Positions 9,217-18,376 are shown, numbered from the stretch's first letter. The stretch is 64,000 bases of DNA from Rheinheimera tangshanensis (GCF_014645135.1 NZ_BMLH01000001.1:744001-808000); one strand, 5' to 3'. Numbers and translations: made by a program. Notes: generated from the letters alone by a model not told the origin.

Positions 9217-9766
9217 GCTGATCTCCTGCTGCTGGTTTTGGTGCTGTCTGCTTGGAAGTTGCATGGCCCGAATGCTGCGAGTGATCCATGGCGGGTTCAG
9301 CCTTATGTCCGCTGTGGCCCGAATGCTGCGAGTGGTCTATAACGGGTTCAGCCTTATGTCCGCCGTGGCTCGAATGCTGCGAGTGGTCCATAGCGGGCTC
9401 AGCCTTATGTCCGCTGTGGCCCGAATGCTGCGAGTGGTCCATGGCAGGCTCAGCCTTATGTCCGCTGTGGCCCGAATGCTGCGAGTGATCCATGGCGGGC
9501 TCAGCCTTATGTCCGCTGTGGCCCGAATGCTGCGAGTGGTCCATGGCAGCATGACCACCTGCTTCCTGCATATAAAATTGCCAGCCGCCCAGTTCCGCCA
9601 CCTTTTTATTGGCCTGGATCCAGTCAGATGTTTTTTCTTCAGAGCTGATGAACAGTGGGGGCAATTGTTGTAACACTGATACCTCTGGTGAAGCGAAAGA
9701 GATACCAGAATGAGTCATCAATAAACCGCAGGCACAACGAAGTGCTTTGTTTTTGACAGAGAGCAT
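9200..9766 (-). CDS. Exported His-rich tandem-repeat protein, probable periplasmic metal sponge
   Basis: A 188-residue protein with an N-terminal signal-like segment (cleavage near residue 25), a short unique region (about 26-73), then a 17-residue repeat (consensus AMDHSQHSGHSGHKAEP). Five full copies and one truncated copy are present, ending in HEHHH. Each unit holds four or five His residues and one Met, so the tail could bind many Cu or other soft-metal ions. It overlaps the TolC-like gene and belongs to the same leftward operon. No catalytic domain is seen; buffering or delivering copper to the neighbouring oxidase is an inference from composition and context. Confidence 0.7.
   Translation of the reverse strand: MLSVKNKALRCACGLLMTHSGISFASPEVSVLQQLPPLFISSEEKTSDWIQANKKVAELGGWQFYMQEAGGHAAMDHSQHSGHSGHKAEPAMDHSQHSGHSGHKAEPAMDHSQHSGHSGHKAEPAMDHSQHSSHGGHKAEPVIDHSQHSGHSGHKAEPAMDHSQHSGHATSKQTAPKPAAGDQHEHHH
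9263..9547 (-). repeat. 51-bp tandem repeat coding the His-rich units
   Basis: Five consecutive in-frame 51-bp units (9547-9497, 9496-9446, 9445-9395, 9394-9344, 9343-9293) plus a partial sixth (9292-9263). Units 4 and 5 differ slightly (SSHGG and VID variants). The near identity of units suggests recent expansion or gene-conversion-like homogenisation. Confidence 0.9.
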
Positions 9767-9840
9767 AAGAAAACCTGTTTTACACTGAAAAACTATTAAG
9801 AAAGGCTGGATGCAGAGCCTTCACCTACTAAAAAGTATGA

Positions 9841-10269
9841 TCAGCTGTATAAACGAGGCGGACGTTCCAGACCAGAACTGGTTAAAGGGAATAGAAAGGA
9901 GGTTGAACTGAAGATCCGCTCAGTTTGATTTTTCTCGGGCGGTATCCCGCATGGATCCATAATCAAGACAGCAGAAGCACAACTGATAGCGCAGCCTGGG
10001 CAGGAGCTTTTATGTCCGGCATTGGAGAGGTCTGAGTCCTGATCTTGCTGTTCCATCATCTCTGCATGCTGTTCGGTGCTGTGAGCCCTATGATCAGACA
10101 TCTGATGTGCTGTAGTGCCCGAATTCGGATGATGAGAAGAGGAAGTTGAATGAGAGCTGTGATCTGGCCCACAACACAACATAGCGGCAGAAGCTACTCC
10201 TTTGAACAAGAGTAAGCTAATAAGCACCATTAACCTGAGCCAGGGCGTTTGTCCCTGATTTCTGTTCAT
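9841..10269 (-). CDS. Small exported Cys/His/Met-rich protein of unknown function
   Basis: A 142-residue protein with an N-terminal hydrophobic export segment (about 12-28). Then follow potential metal ligands: CCGPDHSSHS, many His and Met residues in the middle, and CPGCAISC. ATG at 10269 begins just before the signal peptide; a longer frame runs up to 10347. I do not recognise a defined family. Its position at the head of the leftward copper cluster, 74 bp before the His-repeat gene, suggests periplasmic copper binding. Confidence 0.6.
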   Translation of the reverse strand: MNRNQGQTPWLRLMVLISLLLFKGVASAAMLCCGPDHSSHSTSSSHHPNSGTTAHQMSDHRAHSTEQHAEMMEQQDQDSDLSNAGHKSSCPGCAISCASAVLIMDPCGIPPEKNQTERIFSSTSFLFPLTSSGLERPPRLYS

Positions 10270-10435
10270 GTTTTTCTGCTTGCTTGTGCCATGGGATAAA
10301 ACTGACGTTACCTTAATACAAAACAGCTTGAAACTCAAGAGCCACAAGACTCAGAGCCGGGCAAGCTAAGTATTGACGGAATACAAAAGCGGCGTCATTG
10401 TAAACAAAACACTAAGGAAACAACTCGAGCTTGCT

Positions 10436-10795
10436 ATGTATTCAGATACAATCCGTGCTTTTCATGCAGAAATAAAACAAGCAATGACAGCCCGCCGTCG
10501 ACAGCAGTGGCAAGAGGCCTGGTTTCATCTTGAGCGAGCCCATATTTTAGGCCAACAAGATTTTATTCTGCATATGCATACTCACTGGCAGATGTTAAAG
10601 CTGGCCGCCGATCAAATAAACTGGTTGGAAGTCCGTGGTCAGTTGTTGCGTCTGATTCTGACTCCCGTCGGCCATTTAACAGGACGCTTGCCTTTGGGTA
10701 ACCCTGGCTCCAGCCGTTACTCTGTATTGGAATCTGTGCCAGTGCCTGATGATTTACAAGCTTTATTAGAAAAGTCTGAGCAAGACCAGCGTTAA
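10436..10795 (+). CDS. DUF3703 family protein
   Basis: A 119-residue cytosolic protein with the family signature HLERAHILGQ near residue 40, followed by a THWQML segment, a conserved GNPGSSR region and the ending PVPDDL. The family has no assigned biochemical function that I know. ATG at 10436 gives the usual family length; an alternative TTG frame begins at 10373. It lies divergent from the exported Cys/His-rich gene, so a link to the copper genes is possible but unproven. Confidence 0.7.
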   Translation: MYSDTIRAFHAEIKQAMTARRRQQWQEAWFHLERAHILGQQDFILHMHTHWQMLKLAADQINWLEVRGQLLRLILTPVGHLTGRLPLGNPGSSRYSVLESVPVPDDLQALLEKSEQDQR

Positions 10796-10862
10796 GGTGC
10801 AGTGTTTCTTTTTGTGGTATGGTTTGAGGTAGATTTTTTGTTGTCAGCCAAGGAGCGAAAGC

Positions 10863-12428
10863 ATGCAGGTTGCCCAAATTCCGCTTAATGAGCAGGAAAG
10901 ATTAAAAGCACTGCTGAAGTTACAAATCCTGGATACTGAACCTGATGCCACTTTTGATGCCATTACCTCTTTGGCTACTACTTTGTTTCAGGTTCCGATA
11001 GCCCTGGTGTCTTTGATTGATGAGCAACGACAGTGGTTTAAAAGTAAACAAGGGCTGGAGGTCTGTCAGACTGATCGCAAACTGGCGTTTTGCGCTCATG
11101 CTATTTTGCAGCCAGATATTTTTATCGTCGAGGATGCATCTAAAGACGAACGTTTTGCCGATAATCCGCTGGTGTGCACTATCCCCAATATCAGATTTTA
11201 TGCCGGATGTCCGTTAATTGATGAAGCCGGCTTTGCACTGGGCACTTTATGCGTGATTGATGGAAAACCACGCACTATGTCTGAGCAGGACAAAGCTGTG
11301 TTGCGAAAACTGGCGGTGTTGGTGATGGACAGATTGAAGGAGCACAAACAAAAACTTCAGACTGAACATAAATTGCAACTGCTGGACTTACTGCTGGATT
11401 CTATTCCTGATGCCTTAGTGGCTTGTGACAGTGAGGGGCATCTGGAGCAATTTAATAAAGTTGCCCGCGACTGGCATGGGGTGGATGTTCGCAAGTGTGA
11501 AGCACAGCTGTGGAGTCATCACTATAACTTGTATGAAGAGAATGGCCATACAGTGCTGCCCGTGGAACGAATACCTTTGCTCCGGGCTTTTCATGGCGAG
11601 ACTGTGGTTGGACAGGATATTTGTATTAAGAGTAAGGGGCAGCCTCCACGTTGGGTGAGTTGCCGAGGAGAGCAGCTAAAAACACGCTCAGGCCAGCTGT
11701 TAGGGGCTTTAGTTTTGATGCATGACATCAGCGAGCAAAAGCAACTGGAACAGATGAAAACTGATTTTATTTCTACCGTCAGTCATGAATTACGTACCCC
11801 TATTACTGCTATTAGTGGTGGTTTAGATTTAGTGATCAATCAGGTTTTAGGGCCTGTTCCTGAAAAAGCTTTAGCTATGCTGAAGGTGGCCGGCCAAAAT
11901 AGTAAAAGACTGCAGTTACTGGTAAATGACTTACTGGATATGGAGAAACTCAGCGCAGGGAAAATGGATTTCTGTCTGCAGCCTTGCGATTTGGCTGTCG
12001 AATGTCAGCAAGCTATCGCACAAAATCAACCTTATGCCGATAAGTTTGGTGTTCATTTGCGGATACTCAATACAGAATCTGTTCAGATGCAGCTGGATAA
12101 CCACAGGCTGCAGCAGGTATTGAGTAACTTATTATCCAACGCTATTAAATACTCAAAAGCTGGTGCTGAAGTCACACTGAGTTACGCTCAGCAGGGTAAC
12201 AAGACGCGTATTCAGGTCGAAGACAAAGGTGAAGGCATACCGCTACCTTTTCAGGAGAAAGTCTTCCAGCGTTTTGCTCAGGCGGATGGCTCTGATTCCA
12301 AAGCCAAATCTGGCACAGGTTTGGGACTTGCGATCAGTAAAGCCATTATTGAGTCTATGGGAGGCAGCATAGGTTTTCATTCAGTGCCCGGACAGGGCAC
12401 TGTATTTTTTTGTGATTTTCCGTTGTAA
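10863..12428 (+). CDS. Soluble GAF-PAS sensor histidine kinase
   Basis: A 521-residue kinase without transmembrane segments. A GAF domain (about 25-160) is followed by a PAS domain (about 175-290). The kinase core has His308 in STVSHELRTP, an N box SNLLSNAIKYS, VEDKGEGIP and GTGLGLAISK. The GAF type (ERL.AL..L.ILDTEP start) is common in cytosolic hybrid or orphan kinases. No response regulator gene is adjacent, so its partner is elsewhere. AAGGAG lies just upstream of the ATG. Confidence 0.9.
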   Translation: MQVAQIPLNEQERLKALLKLQILDTEPDATFDAITSLATTLFQVPIALVSLIDEQRQWFKSKQGLEVCQTDRKLAFCAHAILQPDIFIVEDASKDERFADNPLVCTIPNIRFYAGCPLIDEAGFALGTLCVIDGKPRTMSEQDKAVLRKLAVLVMDRLKEHKQKLQTEHKLQLLDLLLDSIPDALVACDSEGHLEQFNKVARDWHGVDVRKCEAQLWSHHYNLYEENGHTVLPVERIPLLRAFHGETVVGQDICIKSKGQPPRWVSCRGEQLKTRSGQLLGALVLMHDISEQKQLEQMKTDFISTVSHELRTPITAISGGLDLVINQVLGPVPEKALAMLKVAGQNSKRLQLLVNDLLDMEKLSAGKMDFCLQPCDLAVECQQAIAQNQPYADKFGVHLRILNTESVQMQLDNHRLQQVLSNLLSNAIKYSKAGAEVTLSYAQQGNKTRIQVEDKGEGIPLPFQEKVFQRFAQADGSDSKAKSGTGLGLAISKAIIESMGGSIGFHSVPGQGTVFFCDFPL

Positions 12429-12481
12429 ACACCTACAGAGCTGAAGATAAATAGCGCTGACCTTCAGTTCTGTCTCCGTGC

Positions 12482-13111
12482 TTAGTTTTTCCTCAGCGGA
12501 ATTTGTTCCAGCTCCAGTGCCGCTTTGACCTCTGGTAATTCGCCCATACGATCCAGATACTGTTGGAGTGAGTGCAATTGCGCTACGCCAGGCACTGCAG
12601 ACAAGCTCCAGCGAATAAAAGGCAACAGGTAATAATCGGCCAGTGTTAGTTGGTCACTAAGCCAGTATTGGTGTTGCGCTAATTCCTGGTTCAGTTCGGT
12701 AAAACGTTGTAATAAACGCGGTTGTGCCTGCGTACTGACGGCAGTTTTTAACCCTGCATCCAGCACAAAACGTTGGGGTCGCCACAAGGTGGCAAAATCG
12801 ATATGCAAGGTATTGGACAGCCATGTCATTTTGGCCAGAACTTTTGCCTGCAGCAGGGGCTCTGCGGGTAATAAGCCCTGTGGATGGCGTTGTTCCAGCC
12901 AAATCAATAATGCCATGGCTTCGGTCAGTGCAGTGTCCTGAAAGATTAGTACCGGTACGCGCTCTGCCGGATTGAGCTGACGGAATGAGTCGGTCTGGTG
13001 CTGACCCTGAGCCAGATCAACTTTGACTGGCTGATAGGGGACGGCTGCCTTTTTTAACTTGATCTGAACAGCCAAAGAACAGGCTCCGCTGGAGTAATAA
13101 AGTTGATACAT
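12482..13111 (-). CDS. Glutathione S-transferase family protein
   Basis: A 209-residue protein starting with the thioredoxin-fold beta strand and SSGACSLAVQIKL, characteristic of bacterial beta-like GSTs (Ser/Cys near residue 9-11). It has an RVPVL cis-Pro loop and an all-helical C-terminal half with LTLADYYLLPF. Expected to conjugate or reduce electrophiles with glutathione in the cytosol. It is the last gene of a three-gene leftward run with two small proteins. Confidence 0.85.
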   Translation of the reverse strand: MYQLYYSSGACSLAVQIKLKKAAVPYQPVKVDLAQGQHQTDSFRQLNPAERVPVLIFQDTALTEAMALLIWLEQRHPQGLLPAEPLLQAKVLAKMTWLSNTLHIDFATLWRPQRFVLDAGLKTAVSTQAQPRLLQRFTELNQELAQHQYWLSDQLTLADYYLLPFIRWSLSAVPGVAQLHSLQQYLDRMGELPEVKAALELEQIPLRKN

Positions 13112-13119
13112 AAATGCTC

Positions 13120-13329
13120 CTATCGACGGCCGACCCAGGCTAATGGTGTTAAACCACAGTCCTGGATCAACTGGATTAATTTGTCCAGACTCAGCAAAGT
13201 CTCAATCCACAGGGTGTTGCAGCTTTTTCCCGGCTGGATATGGCTAAAGGGATCAAGGCGTGATAACTGATCACGAATATGGTCAAAGGTTCCTTCTCGG
13301 TGTAAGTCCTGCACAGTGATCTCAATCAT
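13120..13329 (-). CDS. Small hypothetical protein
   Basis: 69 residues, acidic to neutral, no signal peptide or recognised domain. It sits 8 bp upstream of the GST gene and 57 bp downstream of the next leftward gene, so it is probably co-transcribed. Only the tight spacing supports it as a gene. Confidence 0.5.
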   Translation of the reverse strand: MIEITVQDLHREGTFDHIRDQLSRLDPFSHIQPGKSCNTLWIETLLSLDKLIQLIQDCGLTPLAWVGRR

Positions 13330-13386
13330 AGTACTACTCCGATCCTGTTTGAGTTTGCTCTGGCTAAAGCTTGCCTCTGGGCAGAG

Positions 13387-13689
13387 TCAAGTAATTTGGT
13401 AACGTGCCAGTATATGGGTATTAGTCACCGACTTTTCAAAGCAGCGGGCTTTGATTTGCAGATACTCAGGATGATTAAAAAAGCTCTCCATCCAATGCTC
13501 TGAAGCAAAGTGAATAGTAAATACTCTGTTGATTGCTGAATTTGACGGCTTCAGGGTGTGCTGTACTACAAAATCGTAGCCAAAATCTCCCTGATGTTGC
13601 AGTAATAAAGGTGTCATCTGACGGCGATATTCTGCGTAAAGCTCGGCATCATTCAGTTCTAATCCGATCAACAATTCGATACGCATCAT
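13387..13689 (-). CDS. Small DUF1330-like (dimeric alpha-beta barrel) protein
   Basis: A 100-residue protein with LNDAELYAEYRRQMTPLL near the start and a HPEYLQIKARCFE segment, resembling the ferredoxin-like ABM/DUF1330 fold. Function is unknown. AGGAGTAAC precedes two adjacent ATGs (13689 and 13686); the second has better spacing. It heads the GST run. Confidence 0.55.
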   Translation of the reverse strand: MMRIELLIGLELNDAELYAEYRRQMTPLLLQHQGDFGYDFVVQHTLKPSNSAINRVFTIHFASEHWMESFFNHPEYLQIKARCFEKSVTNTHILARYQIT

Positions 13690-13851
13690 GTTACTCCTGT
13701 AAAAAGTGGCGCAACTTTAACCAGTGTCTTGGTTGCAGACAAGTAATTAACTGTAATTACACTGTTTACTAAATGAGCATAATAGCATCTATGTAACCAG
13801 CGATTAGCCAGTTGAGCCTGTTGCAGCTTGCGGTCGTTCACTCAGACTCCA

Positions 13852-14718
13852 TCAATCTGATTGTGTTTCGTCGATAAAAAGTGGATGTTTTTGCAGTCGA
13901 TACAAGCCAGGCGGTTGCTGATAATGAGCTTTGAATACGGTTGAAAAATGATAAGGGTTACTGAAGCCCGTCTGATGTGCGATCTGTTTGATACTCAGGC
14001 TGGTGCTGGTAAGTAACATAGCAGCGTGGCGTAATCTTAATAACTGCAGGTAGTGTTTAGGCGTTTGCCCCCAATGCTGCAGACAAAGCCGGTGCAGTTG
14101 CCGCTCTGATAAAAAAGCGCTTTCAGCCATTTCTGCTACTGTCCATGCTTTGTCCAGAGATGTGACAAGCCGCTGTCTGAGCTGCTCTAAAGGCGCAACC
14201 ATGGTGTGCTGCCTTACTCTTTGGGTCAGGATCCGCAGTTGCTGACAACAGAGGGTGCTGCTTTGATCCGCCTTGGGATTTTGCTGCTCATTATAGAGAA
14301 ACTGTAACAGGAGTTTTAGTTGCAGAGCCTGATCGGTCGCGCCTGACTGATACCTGGTCAAAGCTGGCGTTTTTGTGCTGTAAAACAGTATCCAGCAAAG
14401 CTGCCAGGGAGTCGTTGTATCCGGATCGGTTAGTTGATACTGAACTAAACTGCCGGAAGGCAACCAGACCCAATCACCGGCGTGCTGCATCTGCCAGTGA
14501 TCCGCTAGTTTCACCATCCCCTGACCTGACACTGTCACCAGTAAGGTATCTATGCCAGGCAGCACACGGTGAATTTGATATAAGTGTTGTAGCTCAGAGT
14601 ATCCCGCCAGCCAGATCCCTTGTTGTGCCAGAGCAGGCAAAAGAGAGTCACAGCAAATCCATTCTTGGCAGTCTTCCCCAACCAAAATGATTGCTTTGTT
14701 GGCAGTTTTTGAAATCAT
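13852..14718 (-). CDS. AraC-family transcriptional regulator
   Basis: A 288-residue protein with an N-terminal ligand-binding half (cupin-like, about 1-165) and a C-terminal double helix-turn-helix (about 185-280). The latter includes TVAEMAESAFLSERQLHRL and the signature IKQIAHQTGFSNPYHFSTVFKAHY. It is probably an effector-responsive activator. Candidate targets are the small GST run to its left or the divergent VOC gene to its right. The effector cannot be read from the sequence. Confidence 0.88.
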   Translation of the reverse strand: MISKTANKAIILVGEDCQEWICCDSLLPALAQQGIWLAGYSELQHLYQIHRVLPGIDTLLVTVSGQGMVKLADHWQMQHAGDWVWLPSGSLVQYQLTDPDTTTPWQLCWILFYSTKTPALTRYQSGATDQALQLKLLLQFLYNEQQNPKADQSSTLCCQQLRILTQRVRQHTMVAPLEQLRQRLVTSLDKAWTVAEMAESAFLSERQLHRLCLQHWGQTPKHYLQLLRLRHAAMLLTSTSLSIKQIAHQTGFSNPYHFSTVFKAHYQQPPGLYRLQKHPLFIDETQSD

Positions 14719-14795
14719 GATGTCATTATCAGGTATTTTTTAACAAGGTACTTATAAATACTATGGCAGAAATTGATATCTGTGAGGATCGCTTT

Positions 14796-15182
14796 ATGAA
14801 GATCGAACATCTTGCTATCTGGACTGAGCAACTGGAGTTATTAAAGGAGTTTTATTGTCGTTATTTTGGCGGCAAAGCAGGCAGGTTGTATCAAAACCCG
14901 CGGCATGATTTTACATCCTATTTTATTGAATTTGAGCAAGGGGCGAGGCTCGAACTGATGCAGATGCCGGTCTTACCCAGACCTTATCCGCCGGGCCGAC
15001 AGCATCTTGGCTGGGCGCATCTGGCCTTTGCGTTAGGTTCAGAGCAAGCTGTGGATCAGTTAACAGCACAGCTAGTTCAAGACGGTTACACTCATCTCGA
15101 TGGTCCACGGCGGACTGGCGATGGGTACTATGAGAGTACTGTTTTGGATCCTGAAGGAAACCGGCTGGAACTGACGGTTTAA
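14796..15182 (+). CDS. VOC (glyoxalase/bleomycin-resistance) family protein
   Basis: A 128-residue metalloprotein-type fold: MKIEHLAIW at the start, RLELMQ in the middle, WAHLAFAL, and DPEGNRLEL at the end, the usual VOC ligand and strand signatures. ATG at 14796 is chosen because the fold starts there and GAGG lies upstream; the frame extends to 14763. It could be a lyase, dioxygenase or resistance protein. It is divergent from the AraC gene and overlaps the next leftward gene tail to tail by 4 bp. Confidence 0.8.
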   Translation: MKIEHLAIWTEQLELLKEFYCRYFGGKAGRLYQNPRHDFTSYFIEFEQGARLELMQMPVLPRPYPPGRQHLGWAHLAFALGSEQAVDQLTAQLVQDGYTHLDGPRRTGDGYYESTVLDPEGNRLELTV

Positions 15183-15505
15183 CTGCTGTGCTTAAGCAAG
15201 CTAAACAATGTTTTAATATCGGGAGCCTGAATTTTTGTCACACAGGTCTGAGCGGATGCAAAAAAGTGCGTCTGAACCAAGGCTGTCAGCTCCTGTAATG
15301 AAAACTCTTTCACCGCTTTGGTAGCGACAGTCTCCAGAGGGCAGGGCTTGAGCGAATAAGCCTGACCTGTGCTGTCGATCAGCAAATCATCAGGCAACAG
15401 ATAAGACTGCTGCAGCTGATAGTGTTGCATAAAGTTACTTTGTGTCTCAGATAAAAGCAGTTCATCCTGACCTGACAACTTGAAGATGGCGGGAAACTGG
15501 ATCAT
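15179..15505 (-). CDS. Small conserved protein, DUF4144-like
   Basis: 108 residues starting MIQFPAIFKLSGQDELLLS, with DDLLIDSTGQAYSL in the middle, a pattern I associate with the DUF4144 family of marine gammaproteobacteria. No catalytic motif is visible. ATG at 15505 follows AGAGGG; the frame extends upstream to 15595. Function unknown. Confidence 0.55.
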   Translation of the reverse strand: MIQFPAIFKLSGQDELLLSETQSNFMQHYQLQQSYLLPDDLLIDSTGQAYSLKPCPLETVATKAVKEFSLQELTALVQTHFFASAQTCVTKIQAPDIKTLFSLLKHSS

Positions 15506-15847
15506 CTGAACACCCTCTGGATTCTTTGTTGTATTGTAGCCTGAACCGAAGACTGGTAGTAGCGGATTAACAAGGGAATGAGTCCCCATGAACATAGTTC
15601 ACTCTATGATTGGGGCGAAGCTCTTTTTAAAAAGCCAGGGCAGTCAATAAAGCGGCAGCTTCAAGGGCGAAGGCTAAACAAAAAAGCCCCTTGCAAGCAA
15701 GAGGCAAAAGGCGCGGATGAGCCTATGGGTTAAACTATGTCTGTGACATTCTGCAGGAACCTCACAACAGTTACTGTTATACGCCCTTTACTTTGTCAGT
15801 AAAAATCGAATATAACTTCTAATATGTTCGTAAATAATTGAGTTAAT
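15506..15847. other. 342-bp intergenic region
   Basis: No gene is apparent. An imperfect hairpin (15686-15705, GCCCCTTGC / GCAAGAGGC, one mismatch) with an A-run on its left could terminate a leftward transcript, but no gene ends there. The region must also carry the promoter of the NhaR-like gene. Confidence 0.4.
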
Positions 15848-16759
15848 ATGACCCCCGTTAATTACAACCAGCTGTATTATTTTTATCTGGTCGCTGAGCA
15901 CGGCAGTATTGCCCGGGTCAGTGAGTTGTTACATATCACGCCGCAAACCATCAGTGGACAAATCAGTGCCTTTGAACATGGTATTGGTACTGCGCTGTTT
16001 TCCCGGCAGGGTAAGCGACTGATCCCAACTGAGTTAGGCGTTGTAGTGCAACGTTATGCCGCTGATATCTTTCAATTGGGGGATGAGCTTAAAGCTGTAC
16101 TGACCCGTCAGCACAGCAGTTGGCAAAATTTTAGTGTCGGTATCACCGACGTTTTGCCTAAGGCTTTTGTTTATGAAATGCTCAGACCTGTTTTGCAGTT
16201 GCCAATTAAGCTGATTTGCCGTGAAGGTGAGCAAGCCGGATTGTTGTCTGAACTTGCGATCAATAAACTGGATATGGTGTTATCGGATCAACCTATTCAG
16301 CCTGGCAGCCATGTCAAAGCCTACAGTCATTTAGTCACCGAATCTCCAATGGCCGTTTATGCATGTGAAGCTTTGGCTGAACAACTCAGCGCAGATTTCC
16401 CGCGTTCCCTGCACGATCAACCTTTTTTGTTGCAAGGTAAAAAATCCATAATCCGCCAGCAGTTAATGGGCTGGTTTAATGAAGTGGAGGTGCAGCCGGA
16501 TGTCGTAGCTGAATTTGATGACAGTGCCTTGATGCAGGCTTTTGCCCAGCAGGGCTTGGGTGCTTTTGCCGCCCCTTTATTGCTGGAAACTCAACTGCTG
16601 AACAACTATCGTCTGTTAAAAGTCGGAGTGATCCACAGAGTTACAGAACGTTTTTATGCGATATCGCCTGAGCGTAAACTGACTCACCCGGCCGTGTTGC
16701 AACTGGTCAAAGCATTACAACAGGATGGCCGGGCTGATGTTGAAAAAACTAAAAGTTAA
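15848..16759 (+). CDS. nhaR: LysR-family regulator, NhaR-like
   Basis: A 303-residue LysR-type regulator. Its N-terminal winged helix ([20 protein letters not shown] and [13 protein letters not shown]) closely resembles NhaR, the Na+-responsive activator of nhaA in enterobacteria. A C-terminal effector domain covers about 90-295. No antiporter gene adjoins it, so the target could be elsewhere. Its end overlaps the leftward chemoreceptor gene tail to tail by 4 bp. Confidence 0.75.
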   Translation: MTPVNYNQLYYFYLVAEHGSIARVSELLHITPQTISGQISAFEHGIGTALFSRQGKRLIPTELGVVVQRYAADIFQLGDELKAVLTRQHSSWQNFSVGITDVLPKAFVYEMLRPVLQLPIKLICREGEQAGLLSELAINKLDMVLSDQPIQPGSHVKAYSHLVTESPMAVYACEALAEQLSADFPRSLHDQPFLLQGKKSIIRQQLMGWFNEVEVQPDVVAEFDDSALMQAFAQQGLGAFAAPLLLETQLLNNYRLLKVGVIHRVTERFYAISPERKLTHPAVLQLVKALQQDGRADVEKTKS

Positions 16760-17970
16760 GCCGCAGAAAAAGGCTGCAGTTGTTGTTGGGTGCGTTTAGT
16801 TCCGGATAACAACTGCTCTGTGGCCTGATCTATAGCGGCCATCTGTTGATACGCCAGATTGGTGCCTTGTTCAATTTCTGTCAGGTGATGATGGTTTTGT
16901 TCTGAGCTATGCGCCAGTTGCTGCACATGCTGCTGAATATGATTCAGTTGCTGCTGGGCATTTTTAAGTTGTTGCTCCAGTTGACTAAAATCACCACTGG
17001 TTTGCTGGATCTGTTGCTGGGCTGCGCCAGCTTGTTGTTGCAGTTGCTCGGATTCGTTCTTTGTATCGCGAACCAATACATCCATTTCATTCAGGAAACC
17101 AGAGATTTGGCCTGTAGCGCTGTTGACTTTAGCTGCCAGAGTGCGCACTTCGTCAGCGACCACGGCAAAACCACGACCGGCTTCGCCCGCCCGTGCGGCT
17201 TCAATCGCTGCATTAAGTGCCAACAGGTTGGTTTGATCGGAGAAGTTCTCCACCATCAACAAAATCTGCCGCACGTTTTCGGCGTTTTTCTGCAAACCTG
17301 TCACAGTGCCACCAAAGTTAGCCAGTAGCTGCTCGATTTTATGCAGTTGGCTAGTGAGCTGATCCAGTTGAGTACTGGCGGTTCTGGCGTTATGGACTGT
17401 GCTACTGGCAACTTGTATCACCTGATCGTTGCTTTGCACTATTTCGGCTAAACGTTGCAAGGACTGATCACTTTGTTGGCGGATTTGCTGACTGTTTTGC
17501 TCAGCTCCCTGCAATTGATGTCTGGTACTGTGCACAGCTTCTGCCACTTGCTGGTTGACTGCAAAGTTGCTGGACGCTTGCTGATGAATACCTCGTAACA
17601 TCGCGGATAATTGCTCAACAAATAAATTGTATTGCTCAGACAAAGTACGAAATTCATCAAAAGTAAAAGCAGGTAAACGGGTTTTTAGATCGCTGCCTGC
17701 CTGGTTGGCGTGCTGCAGAGCGTCGACCAGAGCTTTGACCGGACGCACAATGAGATGCATCAGATAGCCGATAGTGAATACAAAAGCGCCGGTACCAAGC
17801 ACTAAAATCCACCACCAGCTTTGTCCTGCGCTCCCTTCATCCGGGTAAGCTGCAAACATCGCCAGCCAGAAAATCAACGTTAAAAAGCCAATATTACCGA
17901 CAATTTTTAATGTCAGGCTGTAGAAAAACTGCCGCTCAACTGCATTGTAAATATCGTTAAATAAGCTCAT
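16756..17970 (-). CDS. Methyl-accepting chemotaxis protein with minimal periplasmic part
   Basis: A 404-residue receptor. Two transmembrane segments (about 24-42 and 53-75) are separated by only about ten residues, so there is no real periplasmic sensor domain. A HAMP-like region (about 70-125) is followed by a Gln-rich coiled coil and the signalling hairpin tip [26 protein letters not shown]. It may sense through the membrane or via a partner protein. Single gene. Confidence 0.88.
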   Translation of the reverse strand: MSLFNDIYNAVERQFFYSLTLKIVGNIGFLTLIFWLAMFAAYPDEGSAGQSWWWILVLGTGAFVFTIGYLMHLIVRPVKALVDALQHANQAGSDLKTRLPAFTFDEFRTLSEQYNLFVEQLSAMLRGIHQQASSNFAVNQQVAEAVHSTRHQLQGAEQNSQQIRQQSDQSLQRLAEIVQSNDQVIQVASSTVHNARTASTQLDQLTSQLHKIEQLLANFGGTVTGLQKNAENVRQILLMVENFSDQTNLLALNAAIEAARAGEAGRGFAVVADEVRTLAAKVNSATGQISGFLNEMDVLVRDTKNESEQLQQQAGAAQQQIQQTSGDFSQLEQQLKNAQQQLNHIQQHVQQLAHSSEQNHHHLTEIEQGTNLAYQQMAAIDQATEQLLSGTKRTQQQLQPFSAA

Positions 17971-18107
17971 GTCCTGACTCTCAGTCTTAGTTCCAAACCC
18001 AATTGCTGATGTTGAACTTTAACCTCTTGTGACAGAGGCTTTATTGTCCTATGTCATACCATACCCAGTTTTTAGCTATTTTTTAAGTGCATTCGAAGGA
18101 TTGTTTT

Positions 18108-18137
18108 TATACAATTAGTATATGAAATGTATATGAA
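18108..18137 (+). promoter_or_regulatory. Candidate autoregulatory operator upstream of the parD-like gene
   Basis: TATAC-AATTA-GTATA (18108-18122) forms a small dyad, and GTATATGAA occurs twice with an 11-bp period (18118-18126 and 18129-18137), so both copies face the same side of the helix. A TACAAT -10-like hexamer lies inside. This is the layout expected for a ribbon-helix-helix autorepressor site, but binding is an inference. Confidence 0.4.
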
Positions 18138-18145
18138 GCGTAGTT

Positions 18146-18376
18146 ATGGGTATAGTGAAAATATCGGACGACCTGCATGATGATTTGCGGGAAGCCAGCA
18201 GGGTGATGGCGCGTTCCATTAACGCTCAGGCTGAATTCTGGATCCGGGTCGGCATGTTGGCTGAGCTGAACCCTCAGCTTAGTTACCAGGAATTGTGTCG
18301 TAAATTATTAAAAAACAAATCTACAACTTTGCAGGACTTACTGAATGAACTCGATCCATCTGAAAACCCCGGCTGA
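18146..18376 (+). CDS. ParD-like antitoxin-type protein
   Basis: A 76-residue protein with a ribbon-helix-helix-like N-terminus (VKISDDLHDDLREASRVMARSINAQAEFWI), resembling the ParD_like family. That family is usually annotated as an antitoxin component, but here no ParE or other classical toxin follows. Its last 32 bp overlap the start of a methionine aminopeptidase gene in another frame, indicating translational coupling. It probably represses its own promoter. Confidence 0.7.
   Translation: MGIVKISDDLHDDLREASRVMARSINAQAEFWIRVGMLAELNPQLSYQELCRKLLKNKSTTLQDLLNELDPSENPG

Noticed and set aside
9263-9547. Possible CRISPR-like array
   Set aside because: Units are contiguous 51-bp coding repeats without variable spacers.
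9203-9673. Long open frames on the + strand and other frames across the His-repeat gene
   Set aside because: They are by-products of the 51-bp in-frame repeat; they lack ribosome sites and their repeated peptides have no family resemblance.
15686-15705. Hairpin GCCCCTTGC/GCAAGAGGC as a terminator
   Set aside because: One mismatch, and the U-tract orientation fits a leftward transcript although no gene ends there.
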